NCBI GenBank assembly: GCA_964561605.1
Contig: CAZLQD010000047.1
Location: 1-64,000 of the forward strand
DNA: 64,000 nt
Direction of reading: 5' to 3'
From: JALUZX01 sp964561605
Lineage (GTDB): Bacteria; Planctomycetota; UBA1135; JALUZX01
Under the pieces are notes generated by a model. That model did not search any database. It saw nothing but the letters and a program-made list of their open reading frames with translations, and was not told where the DNA came from. Position numbers and translations under genes: made by a program. This document shows, in pieces, positions 26,286-35,300 of the stretch; the first letter of the stretch is position 1; every line of letters starts with the position of its first letter.

Positions 26286-27683
26286 ATGATGCGCGATGGT
26301 TGCACCCGCAGAGAGTTCCTGGCCGGCGCCGCCCTGGGCGCCGGAGCCCTGGCTTTTCCCAAGCCCCAGGGAGGGAGACCCCGGAGAGGCAAGCCCAACA
26401 TCGTCCTCATCCTTTCCGACGATGCAGGCTACGCCGATTTCTCCATGAACGGCTGCAAGGAGTTCTCCACTCCGAACATCGACTCCATCGCCCGGAGAGG
26501 AGTCCGCTTCACCCAGGGCTACATGACGGCCTCCGTCTGCAGTCCTTCCCGGGCGGGGCTCCTCACGGGGCGTTACCAGCAGAGGTTCGGCCACGAGATG
26601 AACATCGGATCCCACCTCCCCAGCGAGAGACCGGAGTTCATCGGCCTCAGGCCCGACCAGGTCACCATCGCCGACGTGTTGAAGAAGGCCGGGTACTACA
26701 CGGGAGCCGTCGGGAAGTGGCATCTGGGGAGCCTTCCCAAATACCACCCCTGCAACAGGGGGTTCGACGAGTTCTACGGCTTCCTCGGGGGAGGATCCTC
26801 CTACTTCCTGGAGAGAAGGAGGAATGCAACCTTCCGGAATTTCAAGAAGGTGGAGATCGAGCCCTACCTCACCGACGCCTTCGGCGATGAGGCCTGCGCC
26901 TTCATCCGCCGGAACAAGGACCGCCCCTTCTTCCTCTACCTGGCCTTCAACGCCGTCCACACGCCCATGATGGCCAAGAAGGAGGACATGGCCGGTTACG
27001 AAGGGATCCGGAACAAGAAGCGGAGGATCCTGGCGGGGATGACCAAGGCCCTGGACCGGCAGGTGGGAAACGTCCTCGAGACCTTGAGGGAGCTTGGCCT
27101 GGAGGAGAACACCCTGCTTTTCTTCCTCAACGACAACGGCGGAGCCGTCTTCTACAACGCCTCCCGGAACTCCCCCCTGAACGGCAAGAAGGGGACCTTC
27201 CTGGAAGGAGGCATCCGGGTTCCCTTCCTGATCCAGTGGCCCGCCGCCCTTCCCGGGGGCATGACCTACGAGTATCCCGTGAGCGCCCTGGACGTCCTGC
27301 CCACGGCGGCCGCCGCGGCGGGAGCCCCCCTCCCCAAGGGGAGGAAGCACAAGCTCGACGGGGTGGATCTCCTTCCCTACCTGCGGGGAGAGAAGAAGGA
27401 TCGGCCCCACCGGACCCTCTACTGGCGGAGGGGATTCCAGGCGGCGATCCGGGAGGGGGACATGAAGCTCATCCGGCTCCCCGACCGCCTTCCTTTGCTC
27501 TTCGACCTCTCCAAGGACGTCTCGGAGCAGCACGACCTGCTCCTGGAGAAGCCCGACCTGGCCCAGGCCCTGATGAAGAAGCTCTTCCAGTGGGAGTCGA
27601 CCCTCACCTGGCCGGCCTGGCACACGGAATATTTCTGGGTCCGCAACAACGTCCACCTCTACGACCTGAAGTATCCCCTCTAG
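26286..27683 (+). CDS. Tat-exported sulfatase (second)
   Basis: 465 residues from ATG 26286 (ATG 26289 also possible). Leader MMRDGCTRREFLAGAALGAGALAF has the twin-arginine pattern. PNIVLILSDDAGYADF gives the metal-binding aspartates. C-S-P-S-R begins at Cys 85 as the formylglycine site, followed by AGLLTGRYQQRFG. GKWHLGSL, FFLYLAFNAVHTPM, FFLNDNGGA and LEGGIRVPFLIQWP match the arylsulfatase/choline-sulfatase superfamily. It differs enough from the sulfatase at 22312 to suggest another position or sugar. It is divergent from the GH20 gene and upstream of a membrane protein and GH172, probably in one unit. Confidence 0.93.
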   Translation: MMRDGCTRREFLAGAALGAGALAFPKPQGGRPRRGKPNIVLILSDDAGYADFSMNGCKEFSTPNIDSIARRGVRFTQGYMTASVCSPSRAGLLTGRYQQRFGHEMNIGSHLPSERPEFIGLRPDQVTIADVLKKAGYYTGAVGKWHLGSLPKYHPCNRGFDEFYGFLGGGSSYFLERRRNATFRNFKKVEIEPYLTDAFGDEACAFIRRNKDRPFFLYLAFNAVHTPMMAKKEDMAGYEGIRNKKRRILAGMTKALDRQVGNVLETLRELGLEENTLLFFLNDNGGAVFYNASRNSPLNGKKGTFLEGGIRVPFLIQWPAALPGGMTYEYPVSALDVLPTAAAAAGAPLPKGRKHKLDGVDLLPYLRGEKKDRPHRTLYWRRGFQAAIREGDMKLIRLPDRLPLLFDLSKDVSEQHDLLLEKPDLAQALMKKLFQWESTLTWPAWHTEYFWVRNNVHLYDLKYPL

Positions 27684-27767
27684 AGCCGGAAGGACCTCCT
27701 TGTGGCTCGAGAGGAAAAAAAGGAGAGCGGCCCGGAAAGGAGGGCCTTCTTGTCCCAGGATGAAGGT

Positions 27768-28466
27768 ATGACCCCCGATCCGAAGAACCTCGCCCGGGCG
27801 TGGCTCCCGGCGGCCCTCGAGCGAAGCTCCCGCATGGGCCTCACGACCTCCGAAGGAGGCTGGCTCATCTTCGCCCTGGTCGTGGCCTTCTTCGCCCCAA
27901 ACTTCCTCAGGGGATCTCTCAAGTGGTGCCCCGAGCGGGCCGCCGCCATGGGGATCCTCCTGGCCCTTCCCATCGGCCTCCTTCCCCCTTTCCTGGCCCT
28001 GGAGGCCCGGGCCCTTCGTATGATCCGTCTCGCCCTGGAGGCTCTTCGCATGAACGACCTTTCCCGATCCAGAAGACGTCCCTCCCGCCTGGATCCCTGC
28101 AAGGGGGTTCCCGGCCGGGAGATCGCCCGGGAGGCGGCCCGCCTCTCCCCCGAGGAGCGGGAAGCCCTGGTGCGGGAAGCCGCCGCCGGGCTGGAGCCCC
28201 TCCTGGCCGAGGCGGGCGTCCTCCAGGCCCTCCTCGTCCTGGGCCCCCTCCTTCCCGGGTTCGTCCTCCTCCTGATGAGAACTCCAGACCTCACCACCTG
28301 GGTCGTCCTGGTGGCGGGGATCGCCCTTTCCTTCCACGGGCTCCTGAAGCTCCAGTCCCGGGCCGCCAGGCGCTCCGCCCTGGTGCGGGAGCTTGCCTGC
28401 CTGGCGGCGGCCGCTCTCTCCGGGAAGGAGGATCTTCAGGGAGCCGGATCCGGAGGACCGAAATGA
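27768..28466 (+). CDS. Small four-helix membrane protein of unknown function
   Basis: 232 residues from ATG 27768. A GTG at 27702 would add 22 residues, but that stretch has clearly fewer G/C third positions than the rest, so I prefer the ATG. Four hydrophobic segments are visible: WLIFALVVAFFAPNFL, AMGILLALPIGLLPPFLAL, ALLVLGPLLPGFVLLL and WVVLVAGIALSFHGLL. A charged helical stretch with LSPEEREALVREAAAG lies between the second and third. I do not recognise the family. The stop overlaps the GH172 start by four bases, so the two are probably co-translated. A linked role in glycan handling is possible but not shown. Confidence 0.65.
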   Translation: MTPDPKNLARAWLPAALERSSRMGLTTSEGGWLIFALVVAFFAPNFLRGSLKWCPERAAAMGILLALPIGLLPPFLALEARALRMIRLALEALRMNDLSRSRRRPSRLDPCKGVPGREIAREAARLSPEEREALVREAAAGLEPLLAEAGVLQALLVLGPLLPGFVLLLMRTPDLTTWVVLVAGIALSFHGLLKLQSRAARRSALVRELACLAAAALSGKEDLQGAGSGGPK

Positions 28467-30022
28467 GCGCTTTCTCTTCCGCCCTTCTTCCAGCCCTTCT
28501 CTTCCTCGCCGCCGCCTCCTCCGCCCAGGAGGGAGGCGGCCTCCTGGACGGCCTCTCCCGGGTCCGCCCGGGCCGTTCGGGCCGGGTCTCCTCCCACGCC
28601 CCCCAGCCCGAGAGCAACTGGGACAACCTCCGCCTGGCCCCCGGCAAGACACGGGTCCTGGCGGATATCCCGGGCCCGGCGGTGATCACCCACATCTGGC
28701 TCACCTTCAACGAGGCCCGCCCCAACTGGATCTCCAAGGCGGGTTCGGCCCGGCCGGACGAGATCGTCCTGCGCATGTACTGGGACGGCGCGAAGGAGCC
28801 GGCCGTGGAATCACCCCTCGGGGATTTCTTCGCCGCCGGATTCGGCGTGCGAAGGGAGGTGAAGTCCATCCCCGTCCAGGTGGAGGGGGGTGACGGATAC
28901 AACTGTTTCTGGCGCATGCCGTTCTTCAAGCGCGGCCTCGTGACCATCACAAACGAGAGTTCCCGGTATCTCAATTCCTTCTACTACCACGTGGACTACG
29001 TGGAGGTCCCTTCCCTTCCTGCGGATACGGCCTACTTCTGCGCCCAGTACCGCCGGGAGTTTCCCGAGAAGACGGGCCGGGACTACCTGGTTCTCGACGC
29101 CGAGGGCAGGGGCCACTACGTGGGGACGGTCCTTTCGGTCCGCACTCGTAGCCCCTACTGGTTCGGCGAAGGGGACGACAAGTTCTACGTCGACGGCGAG
29201 AAGATCCCCTCCATCTGGGGCACGGGGACGGAGGACTACTTCCTGTGCGCCTGGGGCCTGGAGGAGTGCTCCTTTCCCTGTTTCGGTTGCACCCTGGCCG
29301 ACGGCGAGAGGGGCGCCGTGGGGGTTCGGTATTGTCTCTACCGCTGGCACCTTCACGACCCGATCCGCTTCACCAAATCCCTGCGCTTCGTCCTGGAGCA
29401 CAAGGGCTGGATCACCGGCGACGAGACCACGACGGGCAAGGTGGACGGCCACGTGGAGCGGGAGGACGACATCGCCTCGGTGGCCTTCTGGTACCAGGTG
29501 GGGCAACCCAAGCGCTTCACCTCCCTGCCGCCCCTGAAGGACCGGATCCTTCCCTCCCTGGACCTGGTGATCCCGGGGAAGAAGATGTTTCCTCCCCGGG
29601 GGAAGAGCGGCGGCGAGTGCCTCCTGCAGGCCGGCTTCGACTGGACGCCCGGCGGCCAGGTCTTCTTCCGGAACACCCGGCCCGACGGTTTCCTTGAGGT
29701 GGAATTCACCGTGGAGAAGAGGGACTACCGGGCCTTGGTCCTCCGCCTGACCCGGTCCTACGACTACGGGATCTTCCGCGTCCTCCTGGACGGAAAAGCC
29801 CTGAGGGACAGGCTCGACCTCTATTCCCCCTCCACCGCCGTGAAGGAGGTCTGCCTGGGCTCCTTCGATCTGGAGCCGGGAGGACACCTGCTCCGCTTCG
29901 AGTGCCTGGGAAAGAATCCTCTTTCCCGGAACTACTTCATCGGCCTGGATTCGGTCAGGCTCCGGCGCCGCTGGCACAAGAAGCGCCGCCCCCTGAGGCC
30001 CGCCCCGGCCGGGAGGCGGTGA
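28463..30022 (+). CDS. Secreted GH172-family (DUF2961) glycoside hydrolase
   Basis: 519 residues from ATG 28463 (ATGA overlap with the previous gene). Signal peptide SSALLPALLFLAAASSAQ. Family blocks are clear: RVSSHAPQPESNWDN, GPAVITHIWLTF, VLRMYWDGAKEPAVESPLGDFF, NCFWRMPFFKRG, YYHVDYVEV, LVLDAEGRGHYVGTVLSV, EGDDKFYVDGE and the acidic motif GTGTEDYF. DUF2961 proteins were grouped as GH172, which contains fructofuranosidase and arabinan-degrading activities. Which sugar this one cleaves cannot be read from sequence. A C-terminal beta-sandwich (about 385-505) is probably structural. It ends the putative sulfatase/membrane/GH172 transcription unit. Confidence 0.9.
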   Translation: MSAFSSALLPALLFLAAASSAQEGGGLLDGLSRVRPGRSGRVSSHAPQPESNWDNLRLAPGKTRVLADIPGPAVITHIWLTFNEARPNWISKAGSARPDEIVLRMYWDGAKEPAVESPLGDFFAAGFGVRREVKSIPVQVEGGDGYNCFWRMPFFKRGLVTITNESSRYLNSFYYHVDYVEVPSLPADTAYFCAQYRREFPEKTGRDYLVLDAEGRGHYVGTVLSVRTRSPYWFGEGDDKFYVDGEKIPSIWGTGTEDYFLCAWGLEECSFPCFGCTLADGERGAVGVRYCLYRWHLHDPIRFTKSLRFVLEHKGWITGDETTTGKVDGHVEREDDIASVAFWYQVGQPKRFTSLPPLKDRILPSLDLVIPGKKMFPPRGKSGGECLLQAGFDWTPGGQVFFRNTRPDGFLEVEFTVEKRDYRALVLRLTRSYDYGIFRVLLDGKALRDRLDLYSPSTAVKEVCLGSFDLEPGGHLLRFECLGKNPLSRNYFIGLDSVRLRRRWHKKRRPLRPAPAGRR

Positions 30023-30028
30023 AGGCCG

Positions 30029-30045
30029 CCCCCCCGCCGGGGGGG
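30029..30045. terminator. Seven-pair C/G hairpin between convergent genes
   Basis: CCCCCCC (30029-30035), a GCC loop, then GGGGGGG (30039-30045). It fits exactly between the GH172 stop and the minus-strand gene ending at 30046, so it can serve both directions. There is no U-tract. Confidence 0.5.
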
Positions 30046-31893
30046 TCAGATCTCCCCTTTTTCTCCCTCCATGGAGGACGGCGGATCCAGGAGGAACTTG
30101 AAGATGCTGTAATCCGCCAGGAGCAGGAGGTTCACCGGGGAGAAGGGAAAGTTCGACCGCCAGACCAGGCCCTCCTTCTCCAGGAAGAGGCCTCCCCCGT
30201 ATCCCTTCAGGTTTTCCTCCAGGTCTCCGTCGAAGTGGAGGAGTTCCGGTAAATCGGAAATTCCTGTGAAGCCGGACGCCATGGCCAGGAAGATTCCCGC
30301 CGCACTCTCGCCGATCCGGACCGCCCTCGCCCCGTCCACGTAGTAGAAGCCCAGGCAGGGGGAATCACCCAGGGAGGCCCGGACGCTCTTGTATCGAGGG
30401 GTTTCGCCCAGGGACGGGGCCTTTCCCGCCAGGACGGGAAGGAAGCCGCGGATCATGGAGGGACGGAAGGTGAAGAAGACCCAGTTCCCTTTGAAGACGA
30501 AGGTCACACCGTGGAGCCAAGGCCCCCGGTACAGGTCCAACCCCCTGGCCCTGGTGACCCGGACCCGGTCGTCCTTCTCCACCAGTCTCTTCAGGAGGGT
30601 GATGATCCGTTCCTTGAAGGCCCGGGTCAGCTCCAGGCCCACCACCAGGTCGGGGGATGGAAATCCTCTGTTGAAGCGCAGGGCCACTCCCATCTCCTTG
30701 GTGCCGGCCAGAAGGGGAAGGGGTGAAACCAGGAGGGACTTCTTCTCGAACCCCTCCAGGACGTCCTGGAGCCGGAAGCCGCCGGGAAGGGCCCCTTCTC
30801 CCAGAAGGCCCGCCAGGAGGGGCTTCCACCGGGCGGCCAGGCCCTTCCAGTCCAGGGGCACCAGGAGGAAGGCCGCCGTGTCGGCAGGAAGCATGGAGGC
30901 GAACTCCTCCCGCTTGAGCCTCCCCGAGAGGTGGGCCAGGTAGGAGCCTGCAAACATCCTCGCTGGGAGGACGAAGGAGATCTCTCCTGAAGCGGGATTC
31001 CACCTCCCGTGGACCCAGGGGGATCCTCCCAGCCCCAATTCCTTCAGTGCCAAGGGGATGGGTTCGGGGACGTAGAGGGATGGGAGGATCTCCCTGTTCA
31101 GGGCGAAGGTGGAGGTCCCTTCGGGGCTCTCCTGGAAGATCCGTTTCAAGGCGGGCTGGACGGTTGCCGGATGGGGACTCTCCAGGTTCATCTGGGCCTC
31201 GTAGAGGGGCCAGGGCGTGGCGAAGCTCAAGGCCAGGAACCGGCCGTGCCGGGCGAGGAAGAGGACGTCCCTTTTGTTTCCCTTCCGCTGGAAGCCCAGT
31301 TTCAGGATCTCCTTGCCGTGGAAGGTGGTCTTGCTCACCACCGGGGTGCCCGGGACCGCCTCGAGGCACTTCTTCCAAAGGTTCGTCAGGTTCTTCTGGA
31401 GCCCTTCGATCCCGCCTTCCCGGCCCGGGGAGAACTCCAGGATGATGAGAAATCCCGGGTTGTATTGGCCCGAGAGACCATTCTCCAGAGAGAGAGCCAT
31501 GCCGAACCTGGAACTGGCTATCCAGATCCGGTAGGGCTCTGCCCCGGAAGAGAAGATCGTCTTCGATTCCTGGAGAAAGGTCTTGAAGAAGGCACCCATC
31601 CGGGGGGAGACCTTCTCGACCTTCTGGATCATCTTGTCGGAGAAAAAGCCCTCCACTTTCTTCCAGATCTCCCGGCGTTTCTCGTCCCCTGAATAGAGTT
31701 TCACTGCCGGGTGGTTCTCCAGGAGCTTCTCCAACCTGGAGAGGCTGGGGATCCGGGAAACGTACCAGGTGGAAGGGGGGAGGAGTTCCAAGGCCGTCCG
31801 GGGTGACTGGGTCTCCTGGGCCCTTGCCGGAAGGATCGGGGCCAAGAGCCAGAACAGGGGAGCGAGAGCGAGGATCCGGGTGTTTCGCTTCAT
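30046..31893 (-). CDS. Large exported protein of unknown function (paralogue of 50984-52648)
   Basis: 615 residues from ATG 31893, preceded by GGAGG at seven bases. Signal peptide RILALAPLFWLLAPILPARA. I do not recognise a catalytic motif. The body has ELLPPSTWYVSRIPS near the start, SMLPADTAAFLLVPLDWKGLA in the middle and GGGLFLEKEGLVWRSNFPFSPVNLL near the end. The lipoprotein at 50984-52648 carries SILPADTDAFLLGTWNTKW and GGGIFLEKGRLLFLSRWPLSPWNL at equivalent places. The two are therefore distant paralogues of an exported family of about 550-600 residues. General layout (repeated 'ADT.AF' blocks in long alpha/beta proteins) recalls DUF3352-type proteins, but this is only a suggestion. Confidence 0.8.
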   Translation of the reverse strand: MKRNTRILALAPLFWLLAPILPARAQETQSPRTALELLPPSTWYVSRIPSLSRLEKLLENHPAVKLYSGDEKRREIWKKVEGFFSDKMIQKVEKVSPRMGAFFKTFLQESKTIFSSGAEPYRIWIASSRFGMALSLENGLSGQYNPGFLIILEFSPGREGGIEGLQKNLTNLWKKCLEAVPGTPVVSKTTFHGKEILKLGFQRKGNKRDVLFLARHGRFLALSFATPWPLYEAQMNLESPHPATVQPALKRIFQESPEGTSTFALNREILPSLYVPEPIPLALKELGLGGSPWVHGRWNPASGEISFVLPARMFAGSYLAHLSGRLKREEFASMLPADTAAFLLVPLDWKGLAARWKPLLAGLLGEGALPGGFRLQDVLEGFEKKSLLVSPLPLLAGTKEMGVALRFNRGFPSPDLVVGLELTRAFKERIITLLKRLVEKDDRVRVTRARGLDLYRGPWLHGVTFVFKGNWVFFTFRPSMIRGFLPVLAGKAPSLGETPRYKSVRASLGDSPCLGFYYVDGARAVRIGESAAGIFLAMASGFTGISDLPELLHFDGDLEENLKGYGGGLFLEKEGLVWRSNFPFSPVNLLLLADYSIFKFLLDPPSSMEGEKGEI

Positions 31894-32395
31894 CGGTGCA
31901 CCTCCGGGGTGATCCTGGGGCCCTTCTTTTTCCTCTTCCTTCCGCCGGGTCCCCGGCCAGCGTGAGGAAGCCCAGGGTGTTCGGAAAGGGTGGGAGGATA
32001 TTCGCCCGTCCCTTCGGGAAAAATGGGGGAATCGGCCCCCCGGGGAGGGACCTTTTCCCCTTTTTTCCGCCTTCGGGCCGGTAGAATCTCTTCCCATGGG
32101 CGTCCCCTTCCTTTCGTCCAGAAGGGGCTCCCCAGAAGAGGGAGTTCCTCTCCGGCGAGCCCCCCGGGCCGGGGGGAGACCCTCCTTCTCCCTTCTCTTC
32201 TCCCTGAGGAGCCTGGAGCGCCCGCCCCCCTGAAAGGCCCGGGATTCCTCCCTTCCCCTCTCCTTCCAGCACCGGAGACGGAGTCCTCCGCCCATCCCCT
32301 CCGGGGGGGGCTTCCTCCCTTCCGGGAGAGAAACCCCTACCCGGGAAAGGTTCCTTCCCGAGAGATTTCCCAAGGAGAGCCAGGAGCGGCCAGCC
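31894..32395. other. Divergent intergenic region
   Basis: About 500 bases between the exported unknown protein (minus) and the protease (plus). It contains a C6/G6-type hairpin near 32160-32180 and purine- or pyrimidine-rich runs. I see no gene with the usual third-position bias and no convincing promoter elements, although promoters for both genes must lie here. Confidence 0.5.
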
Positions 32396-35300
32396 ATGAA
32401 AGACCCAGGAAGACTTCTCCTCTTCTTTGTTTTCCTTCTTCTCTTCTCTCCCGCGGCGCCGGCCCAGAAACTCACCCTCCAGGAGGTGATCTCCCTCAAG
32501 AAGATGGGTTTCACCGAAGGGGAGGTGGTCCGGGCGATCCGAAAGTCGGGCCTGGCCTTCACCCTGGACGAAGAGGCCAGGAAGAAGCTCAGGGAAGCGG
32601 GCTTTAGGCCCTCCTTCTTCGAGGCCCTGGCGGCCTTCGCGCCCTCCCGCCCGCCGGGAGAGGAAGGATCGGCCCTTCTCGCCCTGGTCCAAAGAAAGGC
32701 CCCCGTCGAGGAGATCCTACGGAGGATGGCCGCCCTCCCCGGGGACCACCTGGCCCGGCTCCGGGCCCCCCTGGAGAAGGCCGGAGCCCCCCAGGCGGTC
32801 CTCCTGGCGGCCCGTGGGAAACCTTTGACCGTAAAAGACCTGGAGGACCTGGCCGCAGCCGGAACCCCCAAGGGGGCCTATGCCCTGCTCGCGGAGATGC
32901 TTGGGGTCCGAAAGGAGGCGATCCCTCCCGGGAAGGCCCTGGACCTGGCCCGCCGGGGAGTCCCTCCCGGAGTGATCAAGCGTTTCAGGGCGGGTTCTTC
33001 CCCGGGCGGGGAAGCAGGGGTGGAGGAGGGATCCCCCCGCCGGTCCGCCCTGGAGGCCCTCCAGTCCCTTGTCGTGAAGGAGGGCGAATACTCCCACCTG
33101 GGCAAACGCTTCGTTCTCCGGTGTCCCCCGGGATGGAGGCTCATTCGGGGAATCGACGACGGGGACGTCTTCTACGCCCTCACACCCAGGAGGAGGGGGG
33201 ACGACCCGGATTCCCTGGACGTCCTGCTGGAACTCTCCCTGGTTCCTTTCCCAGAGGACGCCCGTTCCTGGGGCCGGGGGCCGGCGGACGTCCTGGAGAA
33301 ACTCCTTCCTTCCATTCTTCTCTCCGAGCCCGGCCTGGAGCTCACCGGGAAGGTGGAGGAGACCCTGGTGGGCGGACTGGAAGGGGCGGTGGTCCCCTTC
33401 CGGGGGACCTTCAAGAACCGGAAGGGCGAATACCTGGGCGTGGCGGCCCTTGCCCTGGAAGGGGACCTGGCCTACCTGGTGGAGGCCACGGCCTCGAAGG
33501 AGCTCTTCCCTCTCTACGGGGGGGATTTCCTCTCCATCCTGGAGAGGTCCAGGTTCGGAAGACCCGCTCCCTCCACGAGGGGGCCGGACCGGGATCCGAG
33601 CGAGCTCGTCCGGAAGTACAAAGGTTCCGTCGTGGTCGTGAACGCCTCCACCGACCTGGAGGGGAGCCAGGGCACGGGGTTCATCGTCTCCCGTGACGGT
33701 TACATTCTCACGAACTGGCACGTCGTCTGGGACGCCCGGAGGAACCGCCCTTACCGGGAGTTCACCGTCTCCTGGGACGACTCCCTCAAGAGGCCCTCCA
33801 AGAAGGCCCGCCTGGTCGGTTGGGTCCACAAGGTGAGCCGCCAGGTGCGGGTCGGCGGAATCGACCTGGCCCTCCTCGAGATCGACCCGGGGGACTACAC
33901 CCCCATCCCCCTGACCCGGCTGAAGGACGTGGAACTCGGCGACGGGGTGATCGCCATGGGGTTTCCCAGGTCCGACCTGGTTTCGGGGTATTCCATCTTC
34001 ATCACCAAGGGCGTGGTGGTCCGCTTCAACCGGGACCTTTCGGGAAGGGTGGAGGCCGTGGCCACCGACGCGAAGATCACCCACGGCAACAGCGGCGGGC
34101 CCTGCCTCAGTCTCAAGACCGGCGGCGCCCTGGGCCTCAACACCTGGGGATTCGACATCGATCCCGCCGCCGGGGACCTGAACGACATGGTGGGTTACTA
34201 CTTCGTCTGCCCCGCCGAGGCGGCCATGAGGGAGTTCCCCCTCGCCGTGGACCTTGGGATTCCCGCCGACAGGAAATTGAGCTTCCTGGACTACTACGAA
34301 CTCTCCCGCATCTACTCGGTCCTGGGCTCCCCGAGGGCCGCTCTCCGACTGGCCGAAAAGGCTCTCCGGGAGAAGCCGGACTCGGCCTACGCCCTGGCCC
34401 AGAAGGCCCAGTGCCTGGCGGCCTCCGCCGTCGAGGAACTCCAGGAGGACCCTGCGAAGGCCCTGGCCTCGGCCAAGGAGGCGGCGGCGGTCTTCAAGAA
34501 GGCCCTGGACATCCGGCCGGACTACGAGGACGCCCTCACCACCCTCACCGACCTCCTGCTGGAACTGGAAGAGCCGGCCGATGCGGCCCGGTACGCCCGG
34601 AAGTGCGTCCGCCTCTTTCCCCGTGACTGGGAGGGTCACTTCCTGCTGGCCAAGGCGCTCCTGGCCCTGAAGAAGAAGGACGAGGGGGAGAGGGAGCTCC
34701 GGAAGGCCATGGACCTCTCGCGGAACCTCGTGGGGGATCCCTGGATCCTGGCGGGGAACCTGGCCTACGCCCGGGGAGACTACGAGAAGGGGCGGGAGTA
34801 TTTCCGGAAAGCCGCCCGGATCCGTCCCGGCGATTTGACCGCCCGTATGGGCGTCGTGGAGTACCTGGAGCTGGAAAAGCGCTGGAACGAGGCGGCCTCG
34901 GCCTACCGGGGCCTCCTGGCCGAATTCCCGGGAAACCCCCTTCTCTTCTTCCGGATCGGCGTATGCCTCCGGAACGAAGGCAAGGCCGGCGAGGCCCTCA
35001 AGGCCTACGGGAAGGCCCTCTCGGAGTTCCGGAAGCGCGGATTTCCTCCCCCGGCGGACCTCCTCCTGGACGTGGCGGACATCTTCCTGAAGGAGAAGAA
35101 GAAACCCGCCATGGGGGCCCGATTCCTCTCGATGTTCCTCCTCTACTACGGCAACGAGCGGGAGGCCCTGGATGTCCACCTGAAGCTGGCCGGGATCCTG
35201 GAGCGTCCCGGGGCGGCGGCGGCCCACGTGCGGCGGGCTGCGGCCCTGGCGGAGAAACTGGGGGTGAAGGACTTCCATCCTCCCCGGGACCTCCCCGACA

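Noticed and set aside
26139..28652. Upstream extension of the GH20 gene on the minus strand
   Set aside because: It runs opposite the second sulfatase and the membrane protein, and the signal peptide begins at 26138.
31990..32395. Possible small plus-strand genes in the gap before the protease
   Set aside because: Open frames here lack the third-position bias and have no family resemblance or clear ribosome-binding sites.
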